Positions 1 through 9,152 of a stretch of 40,584 nucleotides of DNA are shown piece by piece. The stretch is taken from positions 1 through 40,584 of the forward strand of contig CAMBMW010000003.1 of the NCBI GenBank assembly GCA_945868875.1, in the 5' to 3' direction. The translations under genes were made by a program, and so were the position numbers. The notes under the pieces were generated by a model. That model saw only the letters and a list, made by a program, of their open reading frames with translations. It was not told where the DNA came from and did no database searches. Position 1 is the stretch's first letter. Every line of letters begins with the position of its first letter. The DNA is from an uncultured Treponema sp. Its GTDB lineage: Bacteria > Spirochaetota > Spirochaetia > Treponematales > Treponemataceae.

Positions 1-600
1 TTAACGCTTTGCTAAAAAACTCAGTGTTTGTTTTGTTTAAATTCTAGGTCTGTCCCTGCACGTGCCAAACTCATAAATACCAACGAACGCTTAGTCAGCA
101 CGTGCTGCGAGTTTTTCTTAACGCTTTGCTAAAAAACTCAGTGTTTGTTTTGTTTAAATTCTAGGTCTGTCCCTGCACGTGCCAAACTCATAAATACCAA
201 CGAACGCTTAGTCAGCACGTGCTGCGAGTTTTTCTTAACGCTTCGCTAAAAAACTCAGTGTTTGTTTTGTTTAAATTCTAGGTCTGTCCCTGGCTCGCGC
301 TGTAAATTTTCACACCAATGAGAATTTTGTTTTGCGCGAGCCGAGAGTTTTGGCGGTTTGTTTTTCTCATTATCAGGCGGAGTCTACACTTCTGCCAAAA
401 CTCAAATAGTAAGTTTTGTTTAAACTTGAGGTCTGTCCCTGCACGTGCCAAACTCATAAATACCAACGAACGTTTAGACAGCACGTGCTGCAAGTTTTTC
501 TTAACGCTTTGCTAAAAAACTCGGTGTTTGTTTTGTTTAAATTCTAGGTCTGTCCCTGCACGTGCCAAACTCATAAACATAAACAAGGTCTGTCCCCTTT
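1..600. repeat. Array of 117-bp direct repeats (copies at 1-117, 118-234, 235-~290, and a diverged copy from ~419) with interrupting palindromic sequence
   Basis: The phrase ggtctgtccc recurs at 47, 164, 281, 430, 547 and 587; 47/164/281 and 430/547 are spaced exactly 117 bp. CAGCACGTGCTG, a perfect 12-bp palindrome, occurs at 96-107, 213-224 and 479-490. Confidence 0.95.
292..403. repeat. Two adjacent perfect inverted repeats inside the 117-bp array
   Basis: GGCTCGCGC (292-300) / GCGCGAGCC (334-342), 9 bp; GAGTTTTGGC (345-354) / GCCAAAACTC (394-403), 10 bp. Confidence 0.85.
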
Positions 601-774
601 TTAAACAAGATTTACAAAAACTCGCAGCTCGTGTAAACAAAAATTTTTGTTGGCGTATAATTTTTTTTGAACGAGCTAAAGCACGAGCCGGCAACCGAAC
701 GTCAGTGAGCTGTGAAAGGCGACTTACAAACTGAATTCTGCTGAAAATATTAATTAAAAACACTTGATTTTAAG

Positions 775-803
775 TTGAATTGATTTAGAAAAACTGATAT
801 AAT
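775..803 (+). promoter_or_regulatory. Sigma70-type promoter for rplY
   Basis: TTGAAT (775-780), 17-bp spacer, TATAAT (798-803); followed by an aaggag SD and ATG at 842. Confidence 0.75.
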
Positions 804-841
804 TACAAAACATTTTTAGAGATATAAGGAGCTTTTAGAAA

Positions 842-1393
842 ATGAGTAAGCAGACACTTAATGCTAAAACAAGAACTGTTACTGGTAAAACAGCTGCTAA
901 AAATCTTCGCAAAGAAGGACGTATCCCTGCTGTAGTTTATAATGCAAAGGGTGAGGCAACTTCTATTGACGTGGATGAAGTTGAATTCAACAAAATCTGG
1001 AGAACTATCACTCCAACTACTTCTATTGTTTTGAATATTGATGGAAGAGAAAATGTTGCTTTGATTAAAGATGTAGAATACAACATTCGCAACGATAAAG
1101 CATTGCACGCTGATTTCTTTGTTCCAGATGCTGACCAGAAACTTGTTATGAAGATTAAAGTTCACTTCCAGGGAACTCCTGCTGGTGTTCTTAAAGGTGG
1201 TTTCAAAAAAGAACGCAACAATCAGATTAAAATCAAGGCTGCAATTGCTGACCTTCCAGAAACAATCACTGCTGATGTTTCAAAAATCAATGTCAGTGAA
1301 GCTTTGCGCGTAAAAGATCTTGTTCTTGGTGATAAAGTTGAAGTTCTTACTGACAAGGAACTTCCATTGGTAACTGTTTCACCAGCTCGCTAA
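842..1393 (+). CDS. rplY: 50S ribosomal protein L25/general stress protein Ctc
   Basis: N-terminus typical of L25 (LNAKTRTVTGKTAAKNLRKEGRIPAVVYNAKGEA) with a TL5/Ctc C-terminal extension. Confidence 0.93.
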   Translation: MSKQTLNAKTRTVTGKTAAKNLRKEGRIPAVVYNAKGEATSIDVDEVEFNKIWRTITPTTSIVLNIDGRENVALIKDVEYNIRNDKALHADFFVPDADQKLVMKIKVHFQGTPAGVLKGGFKKERNNQIKIKAAIADLPETITADVSKINVSEALRVKDLVLGDKVEVLTDKELPLVTVSPAR

Positions 1394-1469
1394 TCGGGTT
1401 ATTGAACGCTTCTCTTTTTGGAGTTGTTTGATTTTCATTTGATTATACATTTTATTTAGTATAAAATAG

Positions 1470-1501
1470 GACTGTCTTTTTTTTGAGGCAGTCTTTTTTT
1501 T
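1470..1501 (+). terminator. Intrinsic terminator downstream of rplY
   Basis: GACTGTC (1470-1476) / GGCAGTC (1487-1493) followed by a T run. Confidence 0.8.
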
Positions 1502-1556
1502 GTTTGTTTTGTTTTTGCGGATTTTCTATATCGTTTTTAAATGATTTTGTCTTTAT

Positions 1557-3185
1557 GTGAAATTTTTTAAGTTTTTTGTTTTTTTCATTTTGTTAAGAAG
1601 TTTTTTTGCAAAAAAACAGATTGTTTTTGTCTGTCTGCAGAAAATTGTGAGGAATAAATTGTGTGATTTTGAAAATAAGGTTACTGAAGGCATTTTGAAT
1701 TGTACGCAGAAATCTTCTTTAGGTGATTTGAATAATCTTAAAAGAATTGCAGCGGGTGTTTCTGGTGGTGCTGATTCTGTTTCGCTTCTGGTTTCGCTTT
1801 GTAATATTTTTTCTCCCCTTGGTGTGATTTTGCACGTTATCACTGTGAATCATAATATTCGTCCTGAAAATGAAACTTGTGGTGATGCTGATTTTGTAGT
1901 CAGTTTATGTTCAAAACTTCAGAAAGAAGGAAAACTTGTTGAATGTTCTGTAAAAGAAATTTCTAGAGGAAATGTGGAACAGCTTGCAGGTGAGCGTAAA
2001 TCTGGAATTGAAGATGCGGCACGTTTTTTGCGTTACAAAATTTTTTCTGAATTTTGTAATCAGAATGATATTCAGGTTTTGTTTCTGGCACACAATAAAA
2101 ACGATAATCTTGAAACTGTTTTAATGCGTTTTTTGCAAGGCGGAAGTGCTGTTAGTTTATGTGGCATTCCGGCTGTTCGTTCACTTTCGCCCAAAACTGA
2201 AGTTTTCAGACCGCTTTTGCAGATTGAACGTTCTTTGATTGAACAGTATTTGCAGGAATGTGGGATTTGCTGGAGAAATGACAGCACGAATCAGGAAACA
2301 AAATATCTGCGTAACAAAATCAGACTTAAGCTGATTCCTTTTTTGAATCAGGAATTTCCTTTCTGGCAGAATGCCGTTCTGGGGGGAATGGAAAAAAATA
2401 GAAATGATGCAAAAACTCTGGCAAAAATTTGTGATTGTGTGAAAATTAAGTTTTCATGTGGAATTTGTGGAACTGAAGATTTTTCTGCCGGTTTTCAGCA
2501 TTGTGATGTTACGGGTGACAATATTTTGGGTGATGATGAAAACGAAAGTTCTTGTTCTAAATGTATTTCTGACTCCTATGATTGTGCTGAAATCTGTCTG
2601 CTTGACTTATTAAAAGCTGATGATTCAATAAAAATGCGTATTCTTACGAAAGCTATGAATGGTCTTGGAGAAAACTCCAGAATTCCTCAAGCTTTTTTGA
2701 AAGATTTGATTAATGAAATTACAAAAGCTCATGAAAAAAATAATAAGATAACAAAAAATTTCGGGGCAATTACATTTTTTATAGAAAAAAACACAATTTT
2801 TTTGAAAAAAAGTTTTAAAAAACATACTGATTTGATTTTTTTTGATATAATAGAAGAAAGTGGTTTTTTTTCTTTTCCGTTTGGAATTTTAAATGTCGTA
2901 AAAAACAGTCAGAATGTTGTATCAATTTTTATCAATGATTGTTTTTGTTGTGAAGAGATTTCTCTTCCGTTTATTGTTCGCAGCGTTTATTCTGGAGATT
3001 CTGTTCTGTCTGCTGATGGAACACAAAAAAAATTGACGGACATTTTTTCTGCATGGCATGTAAACGAGGAAGATAAAAAGCTTATCCCGATTATTCAAAG
3101 TGTGCATGGTGAACAGAAAATACTTTGCGTTCTGGGAAATTTCTTGGGATATAAAAATTGGATTGTTAAGCAGGATTTGGTATGA
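1557..3185 (+). CDS. tilS: tRNA(Ile)-lysidine synthase (true start may be further downstream)
   Basis: PP-loop motif SGGADS, HNKNDNLETVLMRFLQG, RNDSTN, and a C-terminal TilS-like domain. Confidence 0.88.
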   Translation: MKFFKFFVFFILLRSFFAKKQIVFVCLQKIVRNKLCDFENKVTEGILNCTQKSSLGDLNNLKRIAAGVSGGADSVSLLVSLCNIFSPLGVILHVITVNHNIRPENETCGDADFVVSLCSKLQKEGKLVECSVKEISRGNVEQLAGERKSGIEDAARFLRYKIFSEFCNQNDIQVLFLAHNKNDNLETVLMRFLQGGSAVSLCGIPAVRSLSPKTEVFRPLLQIERSLIEQYLQECGICWRNDSTNQETKYLRNKIRLKLIPFLNQEFPFWQNAVLGGMEKNRNDAKTLAKICDCVKIKFSCGICGTEDFSAGFQHCDVTGDNILGDDENESSCSKCISDSYDCAEICLLDLLKADDSIKMRILTKAMNGLGENSRIPQAFLKDLINEITKAHEKNNKITKNFGAITFFIEKNTIFLKKSFKKHTDLIFFDIIEESGFFSFPFGILNVVKNSQNVVSIFINDCFCCEEISLPFIVRSVYSGDSVLSADGTQKKLTDIFSAWHVNEEDKKLIPIIQSVHGEQKILCVLGNFLGYKNWIVKQDLV

Positions 3186-5353
3186 AAAAAAGTATTTTTG
3201 CAGTAATATTTTCATTTTTTTTGTTTTCGCTTTCAGCGCAGAATTCTTATCAGGTAGCAAATAAAAACACTGCTGTCAGATGTTTAAAGCTTGCTGAAAA
3301 CTGTCTTATGAGCAGGGATTGGAATAATGCTTTGAAGCAGGCTGAACTTGGACTTTCCTATGATGATTCTATTTCTGATTTGATTTATGTTAAGGCCGCC
3401 GCACTTATGAATATGAATTCTAAAAAAGCTGATGTGCTTGGTCAGATAAACAAGGCGTTTGAACTTGACAATTGGGTTAACAACAAAAAAAACGGTGCCA
3501 GAATTCTTTATGCTGATTTGCTCAGCGATACTGGAAAATATGAGGATTCTATGAATCTTCTTGACAGTCAGCCATTTATTTTTTCTGCTGATGCGGAATT
3601 TATTAGAATTAAAAACATGTACAGGATGGGAACTTCACAGTCTATAGAGAATGCAAGATTAAAACTCAACAGTGCAATCAGAATTTATCCTTCCGATTCC
3701 CGTTTTGCAAATCTTTTTTTTATGTTTGAAATGGCTTTATTGCAAAATTATGAAATTTTGGGGATAAATTATGAAATTCCTGATATCGTAAAAACTGTTG
3801 CAAATTATTACATTTCAAAACTTCCAGATTATGACGGAAAAAATCTGGAGCGTGAACTTTTAGCTTCTTTTTTCGCTTCTAGTGATATGCAAAATCGTCT
3901 TGTGCGTGCTATTGATTCAAAAGAGCAGACTGTTCATCCTCTTTTAGCTGTAGCTGGACTTCAAGTCGGTCTTTATTCTGAAAAAAAGGCTGTTGAACTT
4001 TTTTTTGAAACTGTTGAAAATGCTTTTTGTCTTTCTGATTTGGAGTTTCTGACACTTCATTTGCGTGATTCTGAAGTATTGAATTTTTTGTTGGAAAAAC
4101 TTTTGAATTATGACGGTTTTGTTTATGTCGATGGGGATTTTGATTTGCAGAATGAAGTCATCATTGAATATAAAACCGGGCGTCCATTAAATATTAACTG
4201 CGATTTTGATAATGACGGTAATCAGGATTTTTACGCTAAGTGTGATTTTGGTTCTCCTGAAATTGTGCAGCTTCAGGGTGAAAACATTTCTGTTTATTAT
4301 CAAGAATATCCTTTTATTTCAAAAATTATTTTGCATGATAATTCTAAAACTGATGAAGTGCAGCAGAATAAGCAAACTGTTTTGAATTATTTTGGAAAAG
4401 AATTTTCTTTTGCTCCTGTGGAACTTAAAGAAAATGATGTTTTTGGAATGCTGGGGCTTGATTTTTATGTTCCTGTTTTTACAAATACGCAGTTTTCACT
4501 TCCTGATTTTGACAGTCTTTATAAAAATGCTATCAGTGTTGAATATCCTGTAAAAGAACGTGAAAATGCAAAGGTTGTTTATACTGTTTTTCAGGGGGAA
4601 ACGATTTCAGCTGTTTTCCTTCAAAATGAAAAAAATTATGCTTTTTGTAATTTTTCAAATATTCCTTTTGGCAGGGCTGTCGATTTTGATGATGACGGAG
4701 TTTATGAAACTTTGGAACAGTACGATTTAATTTTGGAAAATCCAGATGCAAATTCCCTTTATGAGCCTGAATTTTTGACATCTATTTTCGGTGAAAATTT
4801 TTTGCATCAAATGATTAATGAAAATAAAAAAATCTATCTTAAAAAGATTAGTATTGATAGAAATTCAAATCATTTTTATGAATATGCTGAAGAATACCTT
4901 TCTGATAATGGCAAAATTTCTTTTTGGGATAATAACGATGATGGAGTTATTGATTGTAAACACACTCGTTTTCCACAGAAGAATGATGAATCGCTGCAGG
5001 AAGAGTCTGTTTTTTACGACAAAGATGGAAAAATGATTGTTTCCATAATTTTTGTTGATAAAACTCCAATTAAAATGTTTGAATCAGATAAAGAGGTTTT
5101 GATAAATGCCGGTGAAAACAAAAATTTTTATTGGATTGAGGATGTTCAGCCTCTGCAAGTGGAAAATCAAATACTTGATTCTTTCAAAAATATGAAGCAG
5201 GGAGCTGTGGAGATTTTTGAATCAGAAGGTGCACGGTTTAGTATTATAAAAGTGGAAGAAGATTATTTTTGTAAACTTTTACCAGAATCAGAACTTGAAA
5301 AAGATGAATCAGAAAATCAAACCAAAAATTCACATGATTCAGCTGATGATTAA
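3182..5353 (+). CDS. Secreted TPR-like protein with D-x-D-x-D-G motifs
   Basis: N-terminal signal peptide; ATGA overlap with tilS; repeat-like helical N-terminal half; DFDNDGNQD, DFDDDGVYE and DNNDDGVID motifs. Confidence 0.6.
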   Translation: MKKSIFAVIFSFFLFSLSAQNSYQVANKNTAVRCLKLAENCLMSRDWNNALKQAELGLSYDDSISDLIYVKAAALMNMNSKKADVLGQINKAFELDNWVNNKKNGARILYADLLSDTGKYEDSMNLLDSQPFIFSADAEFIRIKNMYRMGTSQSIENARLKLNSAIRIYPSDSRFANLFFMFEMALLQNYEILGINYEIPDIVKTVANYYISKLPDYDGKNLERELLASFFASSDMQNRLVRAIDSKEQTVHPLLAVAGLQVGLYSEKKAVELFFETVENAFCLSDLEFLTLHLRDSEVLNFLLEKLLNYDGFVYVDGDFDLQNEVIIEYKTGRPLNINCDFDNDGNQDFYAKCDFGSPEIVQLQGENISVYYQEYPFISKIILHDNSKTDEVQQNKQTVLNYFGKEFSFAPVELKENDVFGMLGLDFYVPVFTNTQFSLPDFDSLYKNAISVEYPVKERENAKVVYTVFQGETISAVFLQNEKNYAFCNFSNIPFGRAVDFDDDGVYETLEQYDLILENPDANSLYEPEFLTSIFGENFLHQMINENKKIYLKKISIDRNSNHFYEYAEEYLSDNGKISFWDNNDDGVIDCKHTRFPQKNDESLQEESVFYDKDGKMIVSIIFVDKTPIKMFESDKEVLINAGENKNFYWIEDVQPLQVENQILDSFKNMKQGAVEIFESEGARFSIIKVEEDYFCKLLPESELEKDESENQTKNSHDSADD

Positions 5354-5417
5354 ATAAAAATATCAGGTTATTATTTCTTTATTGAATATTCTATAATTGG
5401 GTAAAAGAGGTTTTTTT

Positions 5418-7130
5418 GTGATTATTTTCAAAACTTTAGGAAATAAAAAAAGTTCAAAAATATGTTTTTTCTTTCTATATGTAATTAGTTTGTTTGTTTT
5501 CTGCATTAATTGTATTTCCTGCAAAAGCATTAATAATGTGAAAAACATTCCACAGCCTATTGATTATGATGATTCAAAAGTTGTCCAAAATGAAATTCAA
5601 AGAATAAATTCTTTTATGGAAAGTGAACCTGTGCGTGCTTTGTGGCGTGCAATTTTGCTTGGTGATGAAGAAATAATTTCCAGAACGAAAGAGAATCTTT
5701 GGAATCTTTACACACGTGCAGTCGATGAGAAAAATTATTATGAAGCAATCAAATATTTAAAATCCCTTGAAACAGCAGGTTTTTCCAGTTTTGAAAAATC
5801 TCTTTCTGAAAAAAAATCTCCCGAAGAACTGACAAAACTTTTTTTACAGGAAGTTCCAGGACTTCAATCTGATAATGAAAAAAGGCCTAAAACTATTGCT
5901 GATTGCATGGAAGCAACTGTTACAATTTGGGTTGATCGTGGAATAAAAGTGCAGAATGGCAGCGGTTATGCTGATATTGTAATTGGCTCAGGTTTTTTCA
6001 TAGACAGACGCGGTTACCTTGTGACAAATTATCATGTCATTGATTCTATGGTTAATCCAAAATATGAAGGCTATTCTCGTCTTTACATTAAACTTCTTGA
6101 AGATTCTGATACGAAAATACCTGCAAAAGTGATTGGTTACGATTCTTTGCTTGATTTGGCATTGCTGAAAGTAGAAATTGAACCAAAATTTGTTCTGGAG
6201 CTAGGCACTAGTGCTGATTTAAAAATTGGAGATAAAGTTTCAGCAATAGGAACTCCAATTGGTCTGGAAGGAACTTTGACTTCTGGAATCATTTCTTCTA
6301 CTGAACGCAAACTTATGACACTTGGAAATGTTTTTCAGCTTGACGCTGCTGTAAATTCTGGTAATTCTGGCGGACCTCTCATTGATGAAAATTTGAAAGT
6401 GCAGGCTATTGTTTTTGCTGGAATGCTTCAGTTTCAGGGATTAAATTTTGCAATTCCAGTGGAATATTTACGACAGGAATTAAGTTTGATGTATAATCAC
6501 TGTGAAGTTGTACATTCCTGGATTGGCTGCTATGGACATACAAAACGCAATGGAAAACAAAAGATTGGTCTTGAAATCCAATATGTTTTGCCAGGAAGTC
6601 CAGCTTTTCTTTCTGGCTTAAAAGAAGGAGATGTGATTACAAGTATTGATGGAAAAAAAGTTACCAGCCTGGAAGATTTTCAGTTTATCTGTATGGGATA
6701 TGAGCCAGAAACACTTTTGAGTTTTTCGTATATTACCGGTTACGATAATGATGATTCAGCAGAAATAAAAAATGATAATCTAACAGAAAAAAATGGTTTT
6801 TTATATTTGGATAAACGCCCAGAAGATCCAGGTTATGAAATATTTAAAACTGATTTTGTTCAAAATGGTTTTGTTCCGCTTTTTGGCATGAAAATGATTC
6901 CATCATCGACTTTAAATAAAAATTCATATACAATAGAAAGAGTTATTAAAGGAAGTGCTGCAGATGAATTATATTTCTCAAAATTTGATGCAGTTACCGT
7001 TCGTGATATGAAAATTGACATGGAAAACGAATATATTTTTGTGCAGATTTATTCAAAACGAAAAAAGAAAGGTTTTCTTGACATCACAATGGTGCTCTCG
7101 GCTCCTTTTGATAATCCATATTATTTTTGA
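5418..7130 (+). CDS. Trypsin-like S1C serine protease with PDZ domain(s) (DegP/HtrA-like), probable lipoprotein
   Basis: GSGFFIDRRGYLVTNYHVI, DLALLKVE and NSGNSGGPLIDE (catalytic Ser), then a PDZ region (LPGSPAFLSGLKEGDVITSIDGKKV). The GTG at 5418 is preceded by agagg, so it is preferred over the TTG at 5397. Confidence 0.88.
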   Translation: MIIFKTLGNKKSSKICFFFLYVISLFVFCINCISCKSINNVKNIPQPIDYDDSKVVQNEIQRINSFMESEPVRALWRAILLGDEEIISRTKENLWNLYTRAVDEKNYYEAIKYLKSLETAGFSSFEKSLSEKKSPEELTKLFLQEVPGLQSDNEKRPKTIADCMEATVTIWVDRGIKVQNGSGYADIVIGSGFFIDRRGYLVTNYHVIDSMVNPKYEGYSRLYIKLLEDSDTKIPAKVIGYDSLLDLALLKVEIEPKFVLELGTSADLKIGDKVSAIGTPIGLEGTLTSGIISSTERKLMTLGNVFQLDAAVNSGNSGGPLIDENLKVQAIVFAGMLQFQGLNFAIPVEYLRQELSLMYNHCEVVHSWIGCYGHTKRNGKQKIGLEIQYVLPGSPAFLSGLKEGDVITSIDGKKVTSLEDFQFICMGYEPETLLSFSYITGYDNDDSAEIKNDNLTEKNGFLYLDKRPEDPGYEIFKTDFVQNGFVPLFGMKMIPSSTLNKNSYTIERVIKGSAADELYFSKFDAVTVRDMKIDMENEYIFVQIYSKRKKKGFLDITMVLSAPFDNPYYF

Positions 7131-7275
7131 TTCAGGGGTTAATACAACCCCTGAAAACGAGCGAGTCAAGGCCTTGAGCGAAGCGTGCCTTGACCGGTCG
7201 TATTGAGGGGGTAGTACAACCCCTCAAAACGGCGAAGTCAAGGCTTTAAGCGTTAGCGTGCCTTGACTCGACGTA
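7131..7275. repeat. Two tandem ~72-bp composite hairpin elements
   Basis: TTCAGGGGTT-aatac-AACCCCTGAA (7131-7155) then GTCAAGGC..GCCTTGAC (7165-7194); second copy TTGAGGGG..CCCCTCAA (7203-7227) then GTCAAGGC..GCCTTGAC (7237-7267). Confidence 0.9.
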
Positions 7276-7332
7276 TTTATATATTTAGCTAGATTTTATC
7301 GACAAAATGATTCCACGGAGGATTTGATTAAA

Positions 7333-9135
7333 ATGACTGACATGAAGTTTAAACGTAATTTTTGTATCGTAGCTCATATTGACCATGGAAAATCAACTTT
7401 ATCAGACAGGCTTATTCAAAAAGCAAAAATTATTGATGATAGAAAAATGATGAACCAAATTCTTGACAATATGGATATTGAACGTGAGCGTGGAATTACT
7501 ATCAAAAGTCAGGCTGTTACAATTCCATATCATGCAAAAGACGGAAATGATTATGAATTGAATTTTGTTGATACTCCAGGTCATGTGGATTTTTCATATG
7601 AAGTTTCCCGCGCAATTGCTTCTTGTGAAGGAGCTTTACTTTTAATTGATGCGACTCAAGGAGTTGAAAGTCAAACTGTTAGCAATATGTACATGGCAAT
7701 CGAGCAGGATTTGACAATTGTGCCTGTAATTAACAAAATTGATTTGGCTTCGGCTGATATTCCGTCCTGCAAAAATCAGATTGATAACGAACTTGGGCTT
7801 GATTCTGAAGATGCAATTTGTGTTTCAGCAAAAACTGGCGAAGGAATTGATGAACTTCTGGAAGCGATTGTGACGAAATTTCCTTGTCCTACTGGAAATC
7901 CAAATGAAAAACTTGCAGCGCTTATTTTTGATTGTCATTATGATGTTTATCGCGGTGTAGTTGTGCATGTACGTGTTATGAACGGCAGATTAAAAACTGG
8001 TGATTTAATCAAAATGATGAGTTCAAATACAGAGTACAAAGTAGAGCAGTGCGGAATTTTTAAAATCAATTATGAAGAAACAGGAGTTTTGGAAGCCGGT
8101 GATGTTGGTTATATTATTTCTGGTCTTAAAACCGTAAGTGATGTAAAAGTTGGTGATACAATAACTTCAGTTGCAGGGGGTGTTACAGAAGCTCTTCCAG
8201 GTTTTAAAGAAGTAAAACCCGTTGTTTATTCTTCAATTTATCCTATGGATTCGAATGATTACGAAGAATTGAAGGACAGCATGGAAAAACTGAAACTAAA
8301 CGATGCAAGTTTGATTTACGAAAAAGACAATTCACTTGCACTTGGCAATGGTTTTAGATGTGGATTTTTGGGCTTGCTTCATCTTGAAATTATTCAGGAA
8401 AGACTTGAACGTGATTTTGACCAGTCTGTAATTTTTACAGCTCCTTCTGTTCGATATCTGCTTCATCTTTCGAATGGAGAAGATATGTTCATAGATAACC
8501 CTTCTGAATATCCTCAAGGACGCATAAAAGATGCAGAGGAACCTTATATAAAATCTTCAATAATTACTCCAGCCGAATTTCTTGGATCTATAATGTCACT
8601 TTGTACTGAAAAACGCGGAGTTCAAACAAATATGCAGTATCTTGATACAAAACGCGTTGAACTTACTTATGAAATGCCTCTTGCCGAAGTTCTTTTTGAT
8701 TTTTATGACAGACTAAAAAGTTACAGTCGTGGTTATGCTTCTTTTGATTACGAAATAATAGGTTATCGGACAACAGATTTGGTAAAGGTTGACGTACTTT
8801 TAAATGGAAAAATGGTCGATGCTCTGTCATTTTTGACTTACAAAGAAAATGCTGTGGAACGTGCCAGAAAAGTTTGTGAACGTCTGAAAGGAGAAATCAG
8901 CCGCCAGCAGTTTAAAGTTGCAATTCAGGGAGCAATAGGCAGTCAGATTATTGCAAGAGAAACCGTTAATCCTGTTAGAAAAGACGTTCTTGCAAAATGT
9001 TACGGTGGTGACATTACTCGAAAGCGAAAACTGTTGGAAAAGCAGAAAGAAGGAAAAAAACGAATGAAGATGATTGGCGATGTTGAATTGCCACAAAGTG
9101 CTTTCCTTGCTGTTTTGAAGGAAAAAGAAGAGTAA
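7333..9135 (+). CDS. lepA: Translation elongation factor 4 (LepA)
   Basis: NFCIVAHIDHGKSTLSDRL, DTPGHVDFSYEVSR, NKIDL, and the LepA C-terminal domain (KVAIQGAIGSQIIARETVNPVRKDVLAKCYGGDITRKRKLLEKQKEGKKRMK). ggagg lies upstream of the ATG at 7333. Confidence 0.97.
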   Translation: MTDMKFKRNFCIVAHIDHGKSTLSDRLIQKAKIIDDRKMMNQILDNMDIERERGITIKSQAVTIPYHAKDGNDYELNFVDTPGHVDFSYEVSRAIASCEGALLLIDATQGVESQTVSNMYMAIEQDLTIVPVINKIDLASADIPSCKNQIDNELGLDSEDAICVSAKTGEGIDELLEAIVTKFPCPTGNPNEKLAALIFDCHYDVYRGVVVHVRVMNGRLKTGDLIKMMSSNTEYKVEQCGIFKINYEETGVLEAGDVGYIISGLKTVSDVKVGDTITSVAGGVTEALPGFKEVKPVVYSSIYPMDSNDYEELKDSMEKLKLNDASLIYEKDNSLALGNGFRCGFLGLLHLEIIQERLERDFDQSVIFTAPSVRYLLHLSNGEDMFIDNPSEYPQGRIKDAEEPYIKSSIITPAEFLGSIMSLCTEKRGVQTNMQYLDTKRVELTYEMPLAEVLFDFYDRLKSYSRGYASFDYEIIGYRTTDLVKVDVLLNGKMVDALSFLTYKENAVERARKVCERLKGEISRQQFKVAIQGAIGSQIIARETVNPVRKDVLAKCYGGDITRKRKLLEKQKEGKKRMKMIGDVELPQSAFLAVLKEKEE

Positions 9136-9152
9136 AAGAATACTGGCAATAA

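Noticed and set aside
1-600. CRISPR array
   Set aside because: Repeats are 117 bp, directly abutting and internally palindromic, with no short repeat plus unique spacer layout and no cas genes.
278-734. Small ORFs overlapping the repeat array (71, 65, 83, 68 aa)
   Set aside because: They are translations of the repeats (e.g. SLARAGTDL..) on both strands, without ribosome-binding sites.
7015-7206. 63-aa ORF spanning the protease end and hairpin element
   Set aside because: Its C-terminal part is just the hairpin repeat read in frame, and the rest overlaps the protease gene out of frame.
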